64,000 nucleotides of DNA from Desulfolithobacter dissulfuricans (lineage in GTDB: Bacteria > Desulfobacterota > Desulfobulbia > Desulfobulbales > Desulfobulbaceae). A program made the translations under genes and the position numbers. The DNA is taken from NCBI RefSeq assembly GCF_025998535.1, contig NZ_AP024233.1:3310001-3374000 (forward strand), written 5' to 3'. Positions 43,351-53,436 of this stretch are shown here, in pieces (the stretch's first letter is position 1; each line of letters opens with the position of its first letter). A model generated the notes under the pieces. That model was not told the DNA's origin, ran no database searches, and saw only the letters and a program-made list of their open reading frames with translations.

Positions 43351-46300
43351 ATGAACAACAGAGTATCAGGTCTGTTATACGGAGTGGATGTAGGTTCGAC
43401 CACTGCCAAGATCGCCATACTGGACCAAAAATTTTCCTTGTTATATGAGAAAAGGACCAGAACGAATGGTCGGCCCGCAGAGGCGGTTTACAGGCTTCTC
43501 AAAAGCATCCTGAAGGGTTTCCATTCCCCTGAAAAGCGAGCATCATTTGTCTTCACCGGCACTGGAGGACGACTGTTGTCAAAAATTCTGGGTGGAACTT
43601 TTGTCAACGAGATTATGGCCCACACGGAAGCCGCTCTTTTCTATTGCCCCGATGCCAGAGCGGTTCTTGATATCGGCGGCCAGGATACCAAGCTGGTCCT
43701 TCTGGCCCCGGGCGAAGGTGGTCGAATGCAGGTCGAAGACTTTGCCCTCAACAGCCTGTGCGCAGCCGGCACCGGTGCCTTCCTGGACCAGCAGGCTGGA
43801 CGCCTCGGTATCTCCATTGATGAATTCAGCCGTCTGGCTCTCAAGGCAACATCCCCAGCCCGACTGGCAGGAAGATGTACGGTATTTGCCAAGAGTGACA
43901 TGATCCACCTCCAGCAGGCGGCAGTACCGGAAGAAAACATCATTGCCGGACTCTGCATGGCCCTGGCCCGCAATATCAAAGCCACCCTGGCAAAAGGAAG
44001 GATTCTGCAGCCGCCGCTTGTCTTCCAGGGCGGAGTGGCGGAAAATCACGGGGTGGCGAGAGCGCTCAAGGAGGTATTTCGCCTGGCCGACGACCGCCTT
44101 GTCATCCCTCCCCATTTTCGCATGATGGGAGCCATCGGCGCAGTTATCAAGGCGACCCGGGAAGAGAAGCTGGAACCGGGATTCAAAGGGCTGGACGCCC
44201 TGGAGGCCTTTATCAAAGACAGGGCTCCGCAGCTCAGGAGACTTCCCCGACTTGTGCCCAGGAACATCTCCGGTTCCCGGAAAAATAATGCTCCGGGCCC
44301 GGGTCGGGCGAGAGAAAAAAATTTGCTCTTGGGAGTGGATGTCGGTTCTGTCAGCACCAAAATAATTGGTTGTGACAGCAGAGGCAGGATTGTCGCCTCC
44401 TACTACGGTCCGACCGCTGGTCGTCCAATCGAGGCCCTGAAAAAGGGGCTGGCGGAGCTGCGCCTGCAACTGGGGTCAGACACTACTTTCAAGGCGGCAG
44501 GTACCACCGGCTCCGGACGCTATCTGGCGGCGGATTTCATTGGTGCCGATTCGGTGATCAACGAGATCACGGCCCAGGCCAAGGCTGCCATGGTCCTTGA
44601 TCCGGAAGTGGATACGATCTTCGAGATCGGCGGTCAGGATTCCAAATATATCAGGATCGAACGGGGGGTCGTAAAGGACTTCATGATGAATCGGGCCTGT
44701 GCGGCAGGAACCGGTTCTTTTCTTGAAGAGCAGGCAACCAGGCTCGGGGTGGGTCTGGAAGAGTTCGGCACCATAGCCCTTGAAGCCTCCTCCCCTGTGA
44801 AAATGGGACAAAGATGCACCGTTTTCATGGAATCGGACCTTGTCCACTATCAGCAGCAGGGGGCCTCGACACCGGATCTGGTGGCCGGACTCTGTTACGC
44901 CATAGCCCATAACTACATGAACAAGGTTGTGGAAGGCCGTCCCATAGGCAGACGGGTGTTCTATCAGGGAGCGACCGCTCTGAACAAAGGAGTGGTGGCG
45001 GCCTTTGGAACGATCCTGGATCGTCCTGTTACCGTGCCGGATAACTGCGGCCTGACCGGCGCGCTGGGAGCAGCGCTCATTGCCGGGGAAAGAACTTCCG
45101 GAATAAGTGGATTCAAAGGTCTTGAAGCTGCCGATGTCCAATTCAAGACCCATACCTTTGAGTGTAAAGCCTGCCCCAACCTGTGCTCCATCAGCAAAAT
45201 AAGCATCCAGGGACAAAATTCCTTTTTCTACGGAGGCCGATGTGAACGCTATGAAACAGGCGGAACGTCCTCCGGGCACAGTGCGGCAAGGTATCCGGAT
45301 CTGGTCCAGCAGCGCCAGGGGCTTCTCTTGTCCTATGGCTGCAAAGATCTGGAAGAGGCCAGGAGCTTCCCCAAGGGCCCCATGGGCCTTCCCTATGCCC
45401 TCGTCCTCCAGGAATGGCTGCCCTTTTTCGCCACCTTCCTGCGGGAACTTGGCTATGGTCCGCTCATTTCCGGGCCAACCAGCAAGGCCCTTATCAGGAA
45501 AGGAGCGGAGGCCGTGGCCAATGAACCCTGCTTTCCGGTCAAGGTGGGCCATGGTCACGTACTGGAGCTGATAGAACAAGGTGTCGGAAAAATTTTTATC
45601 CCGGCCGTCATAGAGCTGCCCTTCCGCCGGCCTGCCACAGGAGGACAGGTTTGTCCCTATGTGCAAAGCTTTCCCTATACCGTGCAGGCCGGGGTGGATT
45701 TTGAGGCCCTCAACACCCGGTTGCTGACCGTCGCCCTCAGGATGGGCGCAAGAGAGAAACTCTCTCCCGGCACCACCGCTGCTCTGTGCCATTTATTCAA
45801 GGCCGGACCCGGTACCGTTGCCAGGGCATGGAAGGCAGCCTGGAAAGCACAGGACGGCTTTGCTGCGGAGTGTCTGCGCCGTGGACGGGAGGCTCTCGAG
45901 GCCCTCGAGCCGGGCCTCAAGGCGGTTCTTCTTGTCGGGCGCCCCTACAACGCCCTGGATCCCGGAGCTAATCTGGGAGTCCATCACAAGCTTCTCAGGC
46001 TCGGGATAATGCCCATCCCCATGGACCACGTCTCCCTGAACGAGCATATCAGGGATATCCCGACGCTCGAGAGCATGTATTGGAGATATGGTCAGAAGAT
46101 TCTGGCAGCCGCTATCAAGGTGGCGCACGACCCTGGACTTCGAGCCATCTACATTACCAATTTCGGCTGCGGTCCCGACTCCTTTCTACTGCACTTTTTC
46201 AAGGATATAATGGGGGACAAACCGTTTCTGGAGCTGGAAATCGATGAACACAGTGCCGATGCCGGTGCTCTTACCAGGATAGAGGCCTTTCTGGATACGG

Positions 46301-47592
46301 CGGGAGAGGCAGAAGGAGCGAAACAGTTTAACAGCCTATCCTCGTCCATTGGGAGCCAGGCGTCTCCTACCAGGAACAAAGGCGGGAAATCAGCCAGGGA
46401 AAGGACCGTCTATATCCCTTATATGTGCGACCATTCTCACGCGGTAAAAGCCGCCATGAAAGGTTGCGGCTGCAGGGCCGAGGTACTTCCCGCCACCGAC
46501 GAGGAAAGCCTGGAACTTGGCCTCAGGCATACAAGCGGCAAAGAGTGTTATCCGGCCGTTTTGACCACCGGAGACCTGGTTAAAATGATCAACCGGCCGG
46601 ACTTTGATCCAAAGAGAGCCGCCTTCTTCATGCCGGCTGGCGCCGGCCCATGTCGTTTTGGGCAATATCCCAGCTTCCACCGGCGGGTTCTGGACCGTCT
46701 GGGCCTGAGCGAGGTGCCTGTTATCAGCCTGAATCAGGATATTTCCTTTTACAGCGAGGCGGATGAGCTGGGAAAAAACTTTCCCCGACTGGCATGGCAG
46801 GGGGTTGTGGCTGTAGACCTGCTTGACAGGATGACCAGAGCGGTCAGGCCCAGGGCGGAGAACGCTCAGGAGGTCAACGCTCTCTATAAGGAAGGCCTGA
46901 GCGAGATCTGCAGGGCTCTGGAATCCAGAGGTGATGCCGGTCCGATATTGAGGAGACTGGCGGATACCTTTCTGGCACTGAAGCGCCACGATACACGAAA
47001 CAAACCACTCATAGCGGTGATAGGCGAGATTTATACCAGAGTCAACCCCCATGCCAACACCTCGCTGGTGGCTCTCCTGGAGGAACTGGGGGCTGAAGTG
47101 CTCCTGCCATCCATGAGCGAATGGATTCTCTACACCAACTTCACGGCCCTGAGGAGGGCCCGGAGAAAAGGGGAATGGAAGACATGTTTACGCCTTGTGG
47201 CCGAAAACATCATCCAGATCCGCGATCTCCGAAAGCTCGAAAGCATGGTCTTTGATCTGCCGGGCGGCAAAGAGCAGGGCATCCGCAAAGTGCTCACCAG
47301 GGCTAAGCCTTTTATCAGCCTGGAATACGAAGGCGAGGCCATCCTGGGTGCCGGCAACACGGTAGATTATATTGAAAACGGTACCCATGGAATAATAAAT
47401 GTCATGCCCCTGTCCTGCATGCCGGGAACCATTACCAATGCCCTGGTTGCCAAAATCCGCAAAAAGCTTGGTCCCAAGCCCTTCCTGGTCCTGGCCTGTG
47501 ACGGTCAGCAGGAGACAGGCAGGTTGCTGCGGCTCGAGGCCTTTGTTCAGCAGGCCAGGCAGCAACATGGCTCCAACATGGTTGCCTCCTGA
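43351..47592 (+). CDS. Giant acyl-CoA dehydratase activase-related protein (BcrA/BadF/HgdC ATPase duplicate + DUF2229)
   Basis: 1413 residues. Two ASKHA ATPase domains in tandem: YGVDVGSTTAKIAILD with IGGQDTKLVLL and CAAGTGAFLDQQ (about 8-270), and LLGVDVGSVSTKIIG with IGGQDSKYIRI and CAAGTGSFLEEQ (about 325-580). A cysteine motif (CKACPNLCSISK, about 608-619) is followed by a DUF2229-like region (to about 1000) and a HgdB-like C-terminal region with SGKECYPAVLTTGDLVKM. Family members use ATP to push an electron into radical 2-hydroxyacyl-CoA dehydratases or benzoyl-CoA-type reductases; the role of the fused giants is not established. The divergent membrane ferredoxin fusion could be its electron source. 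Confidence 0.92.
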   Translation: MNNRVSGLLYGVDVGSTTAKIAILDQKFSLLYEKRTRTNGRPAEAVYRLLKSILKGFHSPEKRASFVFTGTGGRLLSKILGGTFVNEIMAHTEAALFYCPDARAVLDIGGQDTKLVLLAPGEGGRMQVEDFALNSLCAAGTGAFLDQQAGRLGISIDEFSRLALKATSPARLAGRCTVFAKSDMIHLQQAAVPEENIIAGLCMALARNIKATLAKGRILQPPLVFQGGVAENHGVARALKEVFRLADDRLVIPPHFRMMGAIGAVIKATREEKLEPGFKGLDALEAFIKDRAPQLRRLPRLVPRNISGSRKNNAPGPGRAREKNLLLGVDVGSVSTKIIGCDSRGRIVASYYGPTAGRPIEALKKGLAELRLQLGSDTTFKAAGTTGSGRYLAADFIGADSVINEITAQAKAAMVLDPEVDTIFEIGGQDSKYIRIERGVVKDFMMNRACAAGTGSFLEEQATRLGVGLEEFGTIALEASSPVKMGQRCTVFMESDLVHYQQQGASTPDLVAGLCYAIAHNYMNKVVEGRPIGRRVFYQGATALNKGVVAAFGTILDRPVTVPDNCGLTGALGAALIAGERTSGISGFKGLEAADVQFKTHTFECKACPNLCSISKISIQGQNSFFYGGRCERYETGGTSSGHSAARYPDLVQQRQGLLLSYGCKDLEEARSFPKGPMGLPYALVLQEWLPFFATFLRELGYGPLISGPTSKALIRKGAEAVANEPCFPVKVGHGHVLELIEQGVGKIFIPAVIELPFRRPATGGQVCPYVQSFPYTVQAGVDFEALNTRLLTVALRMGAREKLSPGTTAALCHLFKAGPGTVARAWKAAWKAQDGFAAECLRRGREALEALEPGLKAVLLVGRPYNALDPGANLGVHHKLLRLGIMPIPMDHVSLNEHIRDIPTLESMYWRYGQKILAAAIKVAHDPGLRAIYITNFGCGPDSFLLHFFKDIMGDKPFLELEIDEHSADAGALTRIEAFLDTAGEAEGAKQFNSLSSSIGSQASPTRNKGGKSARERTVYIPYMCDHSHAVKAAMKGCGCRAEVLPATDEESLELGLRHTSGKECYPAVLTTGDLVKMINRPDFDPKRAAFFMPAGAGPCRFGQYPSFHRRVLDRLGLSEVPVISLNQDISFYSEADELGKNFPRLAWQGVVAVDLLDRMTRAVRPRAENAQEVNALYKEGLSEICRALESRGDAGPILRRLADTFLALKRHDTRNKPLIAVIGEIYTRVNPHANTSLVALLEELGAEVLLPSMSEWILYTNFTALRRARRKGEWKTCLRLVAENIIQIRDLRKLESMVFDLPGGKEQGIRKVLTRAKPFISLEYEGEAILGAGNTVDYIENGTHGIINVMPLSCMPGTITNALVAKIRKKLGPKPFLVLACDGQQETGRLLRLEAFVQQARQQHGSNMVAS

Positions 47593-47843
47593 GCGGCTTA
47601 CGACCCGGAAAGATGGCCGGGGAGGTCTCCCCGGTGCCGGAGGGTACATGGACACCGGTCCCCTGGTGACGGGAAGATGCCCCGACACACGCATCGCAGG
47701 GGCAAGCTCCTGTGCCTGCCCGCTCGCCACGGAGAACCTGAACAAAAATTTCCCCCTTGCCGGCCATGGAACTGGTGAGATATTTGGGTCGAACAGGGCG
47801 ACGAAGGGTTAGATAACATCCTGTCACCCCATGGGTAAAACCC

Positions 47844-47865
47844 GGGCGGCCGCGGGGGGCCGCCC
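47844..47865 (-). terminator. Terminator hairpin after the yhaN-like gene
   Basis: GGGCGGCC (47844-47851) pairs exactly with GGCCGCCC (47858-47865) around a 6-nt loop; read leftwards it is followed by GGGTTTTACCC. It begins in the stop codon of the leftward ATPase gene. Confidence 0.65.
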
Positions 47866-50800
47866 TACAGGGGCGATCCCTGTTCGAGGGTGTGGAGATG
47901 GATGGTGGTCTCGAGCTGGCCTGCCAGCTCAACCACCCGGTGGTGGTGGGTGAAGAGGATGATCTGGTTCTTTCTGCCCACCTCGGCCAAGAGTTCCAGG
48001 GTGGCGCGGGAGCGGTCATCGTCGAAGTTGATAAGGATATCGTCGGCGATAAAAGGCATGGACTGGCCGGCCTGGGCCCGCTGGAGAAGCGAGGCCAACC
48101 GGAGGCAGAGGTAGAGCTGATCGCGGGTGCCGGTGGACATACCCTCTACCCCGAGGCGCTGGTTGTCACCCCGCAATCCCACCAGTACCGGCTTGCCCTG
48201 ACCGTCGATGTCGGTGGCCAGGCCGGTGAAGGAGTGCAGAGTGATCCGGGCGAACATGGCCGAGGCGGCCTCCAGGAGTGGATCGCGATTTTCTTCCCGG
48301 AAACGGTCGATCCCGCGCCGCAGGAGGCCGGCGGCCAGGCGGAGGCGGATATAGCGCTCGGCATGCTCCCGCAGCAGGGCCAGGTTTTCCTCAAGCTCGG
48401 ATGCCCGGAGCGCAGCCTGGCTGGTGCCGTCCATCTGGGCCAGTTCCCGCTTAAGTTCGCCCCTCTGCTCGGCCAGGTGCCTGAGTTCCGGTTCAAGATC
48501 CTGCTCGATTTCCCGTCGCAGCTCCCCGATGCGTTCGGGCAGGGTATCGCTGTCTTCGGCGGCCACCTGTTTTTCAAAGCTGTCCAGAGATTGGTCGCCG
48601 GCCAGGGGACGGAGATCGGTTTCCAGAGCCTGGATCGCCTCCTGGAGCCTGGCCTGTTCCGCGGCCCTGCGCTCGACTTCGACCAGCTCCTGTTCCGCCC
48701 GGCATCCGGCCTCGGTGAGAAGTTTCTCCAGCTCCTCCTCCCAGAAACCGATCCTGGTTTCGAGCTCTCCCAGTTCCTGCTCCAGGATTTCTACCTGTTC
48801 TTCCCAGGTACGCTGCCGGGTCTCGATCTCCCGGGCCTGACCAAGAAGCCGGTAAAGGTGCTCGGCGCAATCATCCGGCCGGTCTTCACCGAGCTCCGGG
48901 GCAAGCTGTGCCGCCAGCTGGCGGATCTCCCGGGCAAAGGTTTCGGCGTCCCGGTTGATGCCCCGGATCCGGCTGGTATCCTCGTCCATCTGCTCAAGGA
49001 GATGGAAGAGCTTTTCCACTGCCTCGAGAATCCCCGGGGCGCTGCCCGGATCCAGAGGCACTGCACCCTCCGGCAGGCTGACCGCTGTTTGCCACTGTGC
49101 CTGCCAGTCTTCCTGCTGGCGGGCCGTTTCCGCAAGTTCCCGGTCCACCTCTTCGAGAAGCTGCTGCTGGCGGGCCAGCTCGCGGTCGTGTTCCCGGGCC
49201 AGGGACTGCTGCTCTTCCAGGTCGGTCAGGTGTGCGGCGACCAGGTCGATGACCGGGGCCAGCTCCGGGCCGGACGGTGCGGTTTCCCTGTCCAGCAGGG
49301 ACAGGAGCGCGGCCCGGTGTTCTTCCCGCCGACCGGCCAGGTCCCCGAGCCGAGCCTGCTGTTCCTCCAGGGCAGCTGCCTCGGTTCGCAGGTTCTCCAT
49401 GCGTCGCAGCCAGGCCTGCATCTCGGGCGGTGTGAGCGGAGTAATACCCAGCGGCTGCCAGAGCCCGGTCCAGGACAGGGCGAGCTGTTCCCGTTCCCTG
49501 GCGAGTTTTTCCCGTTCTTCCTCCAGGATGGCCAGCCGGGTGGCGTAGAGCTGTTCATCCGCACCCAGGGCAGCGAACTTGTGGACCCGCTCCGCTTCCA
49601 GGCGCAACCGATCGGCCAGGGTGTCGGCCTGGAGAACGAGTTGTTCATACTGGTCGGCCGGATCGTCCGGAGCCCACTGGTGGAGTAAGTCACCAATCCC
49701 CTCCCCCTGCAGCCAGGCCTGGCGGATGAGACGCCAACCGTGATCCCGATTCCGGCGGATTGTTGCCAGTTCCTCTTCCTTGGGTACGGTCCCGGCCAGT
49801 TCCAGTTCACGCCGGTCCCGGCGCAGTTGCTCCAGCCGTTCCCGTGTTTCGGCAATGGCCTGGTCCTGGCCGGCCAGACGGATCTCCAGGTCCCGGAACT
49901 GTTCCGCAAAGCGACTCACGCTTTCCTCGCCGGGCAGCCGGAGCCGGACCAGGTCCGCTGCCGTGCCCTCCCACAGCTGCTGACGGGCCAGCTCACGGTC
50001 GCAGTGGAGGGCCAGGGCAGCGATTTCCCGCTCGAGCGTCCCGATAGCGATGTCGATGTCACCCAGACGGCGGGCCGCGTCCAGGGCCAGGCGCAGCCTT
50101 TCCATGGTTCGCGGATGGGGTGGTACCAGGGACTGGTCCTGCAACTGCTTGAGCCTCTGCAGGATGGTCCTGCGGCGACGGCCGGTGTCCTGCCGGGCCT
50201 GATCCAGGGCCTCGAAGCGGGTGAGCAGGTGGCGCACCCTTTCCCGGTTGCGCCACAATTCGCCAAGCCGGTCGGCCTGGTCCAGCTCCAGGTTCGGGGC
50301 CGCCATTTTCAGGGCCCTTCTTGCCTCCCGCCGACGGGTGGCGCGCAGCCCCTCGATCCGTGGCAGGTCGCGCTGGGCCTTGCGGTACTCGCTCACCTGC
50401 TGGTAGAAGAACTCGATCCGGGACTCCTGCTCCAGCAGGGCCCGATCGGTGTCCAGGGAACCAAGTTTTGTCTTCAGTTCCGCCAGTCTTGTCCGGTTAC
50501 CGGCCTCCTGAAGGCGCAGGTCGCGCAGCTGTTCCTGGACTTTGAGCCTGCGGGCAGAAAAATCTGGCGCCAGGGGGTGTACCTGGCCAAGTTCGGCCAG
50601 CTGCCTCCGCAGGGCACGGCGGCGACCGATCAGGGAGAAGGCCCGGTGGATCCGGTCCAGAGAACGGATCCTTTGTTCCAGCTCCCGCCTGATTGCATCC
50701 AGGTCCCGGTAGCGGTCAGTCACTTCCCGCAGTTCCCGGTCCGCTTCCAGGTAGCGCTCCGGGGCCAGGGACAGGTCGCGGATCTCCTTTTTCAGTTCCC

Positions 50801-51365
50801 GGTGACGGGCGATGGCCTTGTTGATCAACGGAAGCTGGCCGCCGGACTTGAAAAGACGGCCGCTTTCCTCGTCCAGGCTGGCCATGAGCCGGTGTAAAGA
50901 AGCAACCCCGGTGGAAGCGGCAAAGAGGATGTCGCCCAGTTCACCCCGCTGTTCCAGAATATCGCGGCCACCCTGGACCAGCCGGTCGTGGTCGATCCCG
51001 TACAGAGCTTCGAAGAGCTGCTGGTCCAGGGAGTGGAGGAAAGGATCAAGCGCCCCGGTCGGCAAGGGATTGCCGTCCGGATCGAGCAGGTCACCCTTGT
51101 TGCGCTTGCGGCGGTAGAAACCCAGGCGCTTGCCCTGCTCCTCGATCTCGCCGCCCACCAGGAGCTTGTTGTAGGGATGGAGGAAGGCGTCAGCGGTGCG
51201 GACCGGAAAACCGAAGAGCCAGGCTTTGAGCGCCCGCAGCGAGCTGGACTTGCCGGCCTCGTTGGGACCGAATACCAGGTGCAGGCCGGGCAGGTCCGAG
51301 GAAAAATCGAGAACCCGGCGCGTGAAGGGGCCAAAGGCGGCAATATCCAGGCGAAGAATTCTCAC
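47865..51365 (-). CDS. YhaN-like SMC/Rad50-type ATPase
   Basis: 1166 residues. N-terminal Rad50-like half (ILRLDIAAFGPFTRRVLDF, Walker A FGPNEAGKSSS at about 31-41), very long Glu/Arg/Gln-rich coiled coils (about 170-1000), and C-terminal signature GMSTGTRDQLYLCLRLA with Walker B PFIADDILINFDDDR. The coiled coil has no clear zinc-hook CxxC. The gene start overlaps the stop of the nuclease gene by 4 bp. Together they resemble the YhaN/YhaO branch of SbcCD, thought to act on DNA ends. Confidence 0.93.
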   Translation of the reverse strand: MRILRLDIAAFGPFTRRVLDFSSDLPGLHLVFGPNEAGKSSSLRALKAWLFGFPVRTADAFLHPYNKLLVGGEIEEQGKRLGFYRRKRNKGDLLDPDGNPLPTGALDPFLHSLDQQLFEALYGIDHDRLVQGGRDILEQRGELGDILFAASTGVASLHRLMASLDEESGRLFKSGGQLPLINKAIARHRELKKEIRDLSLAPERYLEADRELREVTDRYRDLDAIRRELEQRIRSLDRIHRAFSLIGRRRALRRQLAELGQVHPLAPDFSARRLKVQEQLRDLRLQEAGNRTRLAELKTKLGSLDTDRALLEQESRIEFFYQQVSEYRKAQRDLPRIEGLRATRRREARRALKMAAPNLELDQADRLGELWRNRERVRHLLTRFEALDQARQDTGRRRRTILQRLKQLQDQSLVPPHPRTMERLRLALDAARRLGDIDIAIGTLEREIAALALHCDRELARQQLWEGTAADLVRLRLPGEESVSRFAEQFRDLEIRLAGQDQAIAETRERLEQLRRDRRELELAGTVPKEEELATIRRNRDHGWRLIRQAWLQGEGIGDLLHQWAPDDPADQYEQLVLQADTLADRLRLEAERVHKFAALGADEQLYATRLAILEEEREKLAREREQLALSWTGLWQPLGITPLTPPEMQAWLRRMENLRTEAAALEEQQARLGDLAGRREEHRAALLSLLDRETAPSGPELAPVIDLVAAHLTDLEEQQSLAREHDRELARQQQLLEEVDRELAETARQQEDWQAQWQTAVSLPEGAVPLDPGSAPGILEAVEKLFHLLEQMDEDTSRIRGINRDAETFAREIRQLAAQLAPELGEDRPDDCAEHLYRLLGQAREIETRQRTWEEQVEILEQELGELETRIGFWEEELEKLLTEAGCRAEQELVEVERRAAEQARLQEAIQALETDLRPLAGDQSLDSFEKQVAAEDSDTLPERIGELRREIEQDLEPELRHLAEQRGELKRELAQMDGTSQAALRASELEENLALLREHAERYIRLRLAAGLLRRGIDRFREENRDPLLEAASAMFARITLHSFTGLATDIDGQGKPVLVGLRGDNQRLGVEGMSTGTRDQLYLCLRLASLLQRAQAGQSMPFIADDILINFDDDRSRATLELLAEVGRKNQIILFTHHHRVVELAGQLETTIHLHTLEQGSPL

Positions 51366-52597
51366 GGGGTCCCCCGGTGGCCAAGGATCCGGCCCAGGAG
51401 CAAGTCCCGGGCCGTGCTGAGCAGTTCGCGGCTTTGGGCGGGATCATCGGGGAGGAGGGATTCCCGGCCGCCGAGTTCCGGGGGCAGCCTGCCAAGGAAC
51501 TTTTCCAGCTCCGGCGCCAGCTCCAGGGGGGAATCGATCTCCGCAAGCAACCGCTCCAGGTCTTCCAGCCCGGGGTCAGCCGTTACAGGATCGCAGGCAG
51601 GGGGCCGGGTACGCAACCGGATCTTTTCCAGCCACACCTCGCCCAGGTCACCGGCCAGGGCCATAAGTTCCGACACCAGGTGCTCCCGGTCCCGGTGCAG
51701 CTCCGGATGACAGGATACCTCGCCGCTCAGTTCCAGACGGACCGCCACCGGCCGGCCATCGGCCCGGTCCGCGGTATCACTCAGGTCATGACCGGTCCGT
51801 TCCAGAACCTCGTCCACACTGGTGCAACCGGTAAGATCCACCCGGCACAGGCTCCAGCGCACCACGTCCAGGTCCCGGTGCTCCACTGCGGTGACCTTCC
51901 CGTTTTCCACCGTCACCAGGGTGGCGCCCCGGGGTCCGGCCTCGCGGATGTGGCGCCCCTGAATGTTGCCGGGAAAGACGATCCAGGGGTCCCGGTGCAC
52001 CACTTCGCGCTGGTGCACATGACCCAGGGCCCAATAGTCGTAGCCTCGGCTGACCAGGTCCTCCACCGTGCACGGGGCATAGGGTTCGTGCCCGGGACGG
52101 CCGGAAAGCCCGGTGTGGAGCAGGCCGATGTTGAACATGTCCGGGTCCGGATCCGGATAGGAAAGGGCCAGATTGTCGGTGACCGCTCGCCGATCGTAGC
52201 CGCGGCCATGGATCGCCACCCGCAGATCCTCCAGGACCACGGTCTCGGCCCGCCGGGTGGAAAACTGGACCACATTGTCCGGTAACCGCAGGGCCGTGGT
52301 AATCCGGCTGGAGGCGTCATGGTTGCCGGAGACCAGGAAAACCCGGATCCCGGCCCGGCCGAGGCGCTGCATGTGGCTGATGAAATAGAGCCCGGTGTGG
52401 TAATCCTTCCAGGCCCCGTCGTAGAGGTCGCCTCCGATCAGAACGAAGGCCACCTGCTGATCCAGGGCCAGCTGAACCAGGTCGGCAAAGGCGCGGCGGA
52501 CCGCGCCGCGAATCACGGAGCCATCCTGTTCCCGCAGGGCCAGATTGCGCAGCGGACTGTCCAGGTGAATATCGGCGCAGTGGAGAAAGATAAACAA
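51362..52597 (-). CDS. YhaO-like DNA repair exonuclease (SbcD/Mre11-type)
   Basis: 411 residues. Mre11-type phosphoesterase motifs in order: CADIHLDSPLRNL, LIGGDLYDGAWKD, VSGNHDASSRI, LLHTGLSG, and ALGHVHQREV. The C-terminal third is a poorly conserved capping region. It is translated ahead of and coupled to the ATPase gene (ATGA overlap). Confidence 0.94.
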   Translation of the reverse strand: MFIFLHCADIHLDSPLRNLALREQDGSVIRGAVRRAFADLVQLALDQQVAFVLIGGDLYDGAWKDYHTGLYFISHMQRLGRAGIRVFLVSGNHDASSRITTALRLPDNVVQFSTRRAETVVLEDLRVAIHGRGYDRRAVTDNLALSYPDPDPDMFNIGLLHTGLSGRPGHEPYAPCTVEDLVSRGYDYWALGHVHQREVVHRDPWIVFPGNIQGRHIREAGPRGATLVTVENGKVTAVEHRDLDVVRWSLCRVDLTGCTSVDEVLERTGHDLSDTADRADGRPVAVRLELSGEVSCHPELHRDREHLVSELMALAGDLGEVWLEKIRLRTRPPACDPVTADPGLEDLERLLAEIDSPLELAPELEKFLGRLPPELGGRESLLPDDPAQSRELLSTARDLLLGRILGHRGTP

Positions 52598-52701
52598 AAG
52601 ATCGACTCTCGGAAAAAGGGGGACGGAAAATACGGCGCACTGTCTGCCGGACCTCAGGAGCTCGGGACAGTGGACCGAAACGACCAGCCGATCGGGACCG
52701 G

Positions 52702-53148
52702 TCAGGAATCGAAGTCGCCGGAATCCTCCCGGAGCAGGTTCAGCAGCCGGGTGGTGTAGAACTCGGCCAGGAAGGCGGCGTCCCGGGCCCGGGAATCGAG
52801 AAACTCGATACCCACGTGATGGCGCAGGGTCCAGCGGACCCGGGCGTCGGATTCAAAATCCAGCCCGCCCAGCCGCAGTTCCACGTGAATCAAGTCCCCT
52901 TCGCGCAGGGAATGACCTGGCAGGATAAAGGACATGCCGTTCTGGTGCAGATCCCGGAGTACCGCATCCTGCCACCTGGTTTTTTCCACCCCGGCCACCT
53001 GGACATTGATCGAGCCGTTTTCCGCCAGCAGGGCCTGTTCCACCACCTGCCTGGGAATCCGGACCGCCCGCCGGTTTTCGGTGAAGCCGGAATCAAGCTT
53101 GCGTGAGCCCTGGCCCGGCTCGACCTGCTCCCTTTTCTGTGCAATCAT
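52702..53148 (-). CDS. PilZ-domain protein
   Basis: 148 residues. The c-di-GMP-binding N-terminal motif is recognisable as ENRRAVRIPR (RxxxR-like), then LRDLHQNGMSFILPG (D/NxSxxG-like) and a C-terminal VGIEFLD strand. It is a single-domain adaptor or effector; target unknown. Confidence 0.82.
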   Translation of the reverse strand: MIAQKREQVEPGQGSRKLDSGFTENRRAVRIPRQVVEQALLAENGSINVQVAGVEKTRWQDAVLRDLHQNGMSFILPGHSLREGDLIHVELRLGGLDFESDARVRWTLRHHVGIEFLDSRARDAAFLAEFYTTRLLNLLREDSGDFDS

Positions 53149-53436
53149 CTCTTCTCCCTCCCATCTGTGTGCACGTTGCCTGTCCCCTCACGTGTCTCTC
53201 TGTATCAGCGGGATTTTATTCACGATATATAACCAGTACCTGGCCGAAAAATCAATCAGATACTCAGCAGGCGGTCCGGACAGCGGGCAAACCGTTGGCG
53301 GGCAATGCAAACACAGGGGATCGTCGAAGGGAATTTTCGTCTCGTCAGGTGCACCGTGGAATCACGGGGAGGAGCGGGGCTGCCGGCGGGGAGGCAACAT
53401 CAAAGGGACGCGGATGGTGGCCCGGGTCCTGTTGTT

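Noticed and set aside
47892-49688. 598-codon frame opposite the YhaN-like ATPase
   Set aside because: Antisense shadow of a GC-rich coiled-coil gene; Leu/Gly/Gln-rich with no motif.
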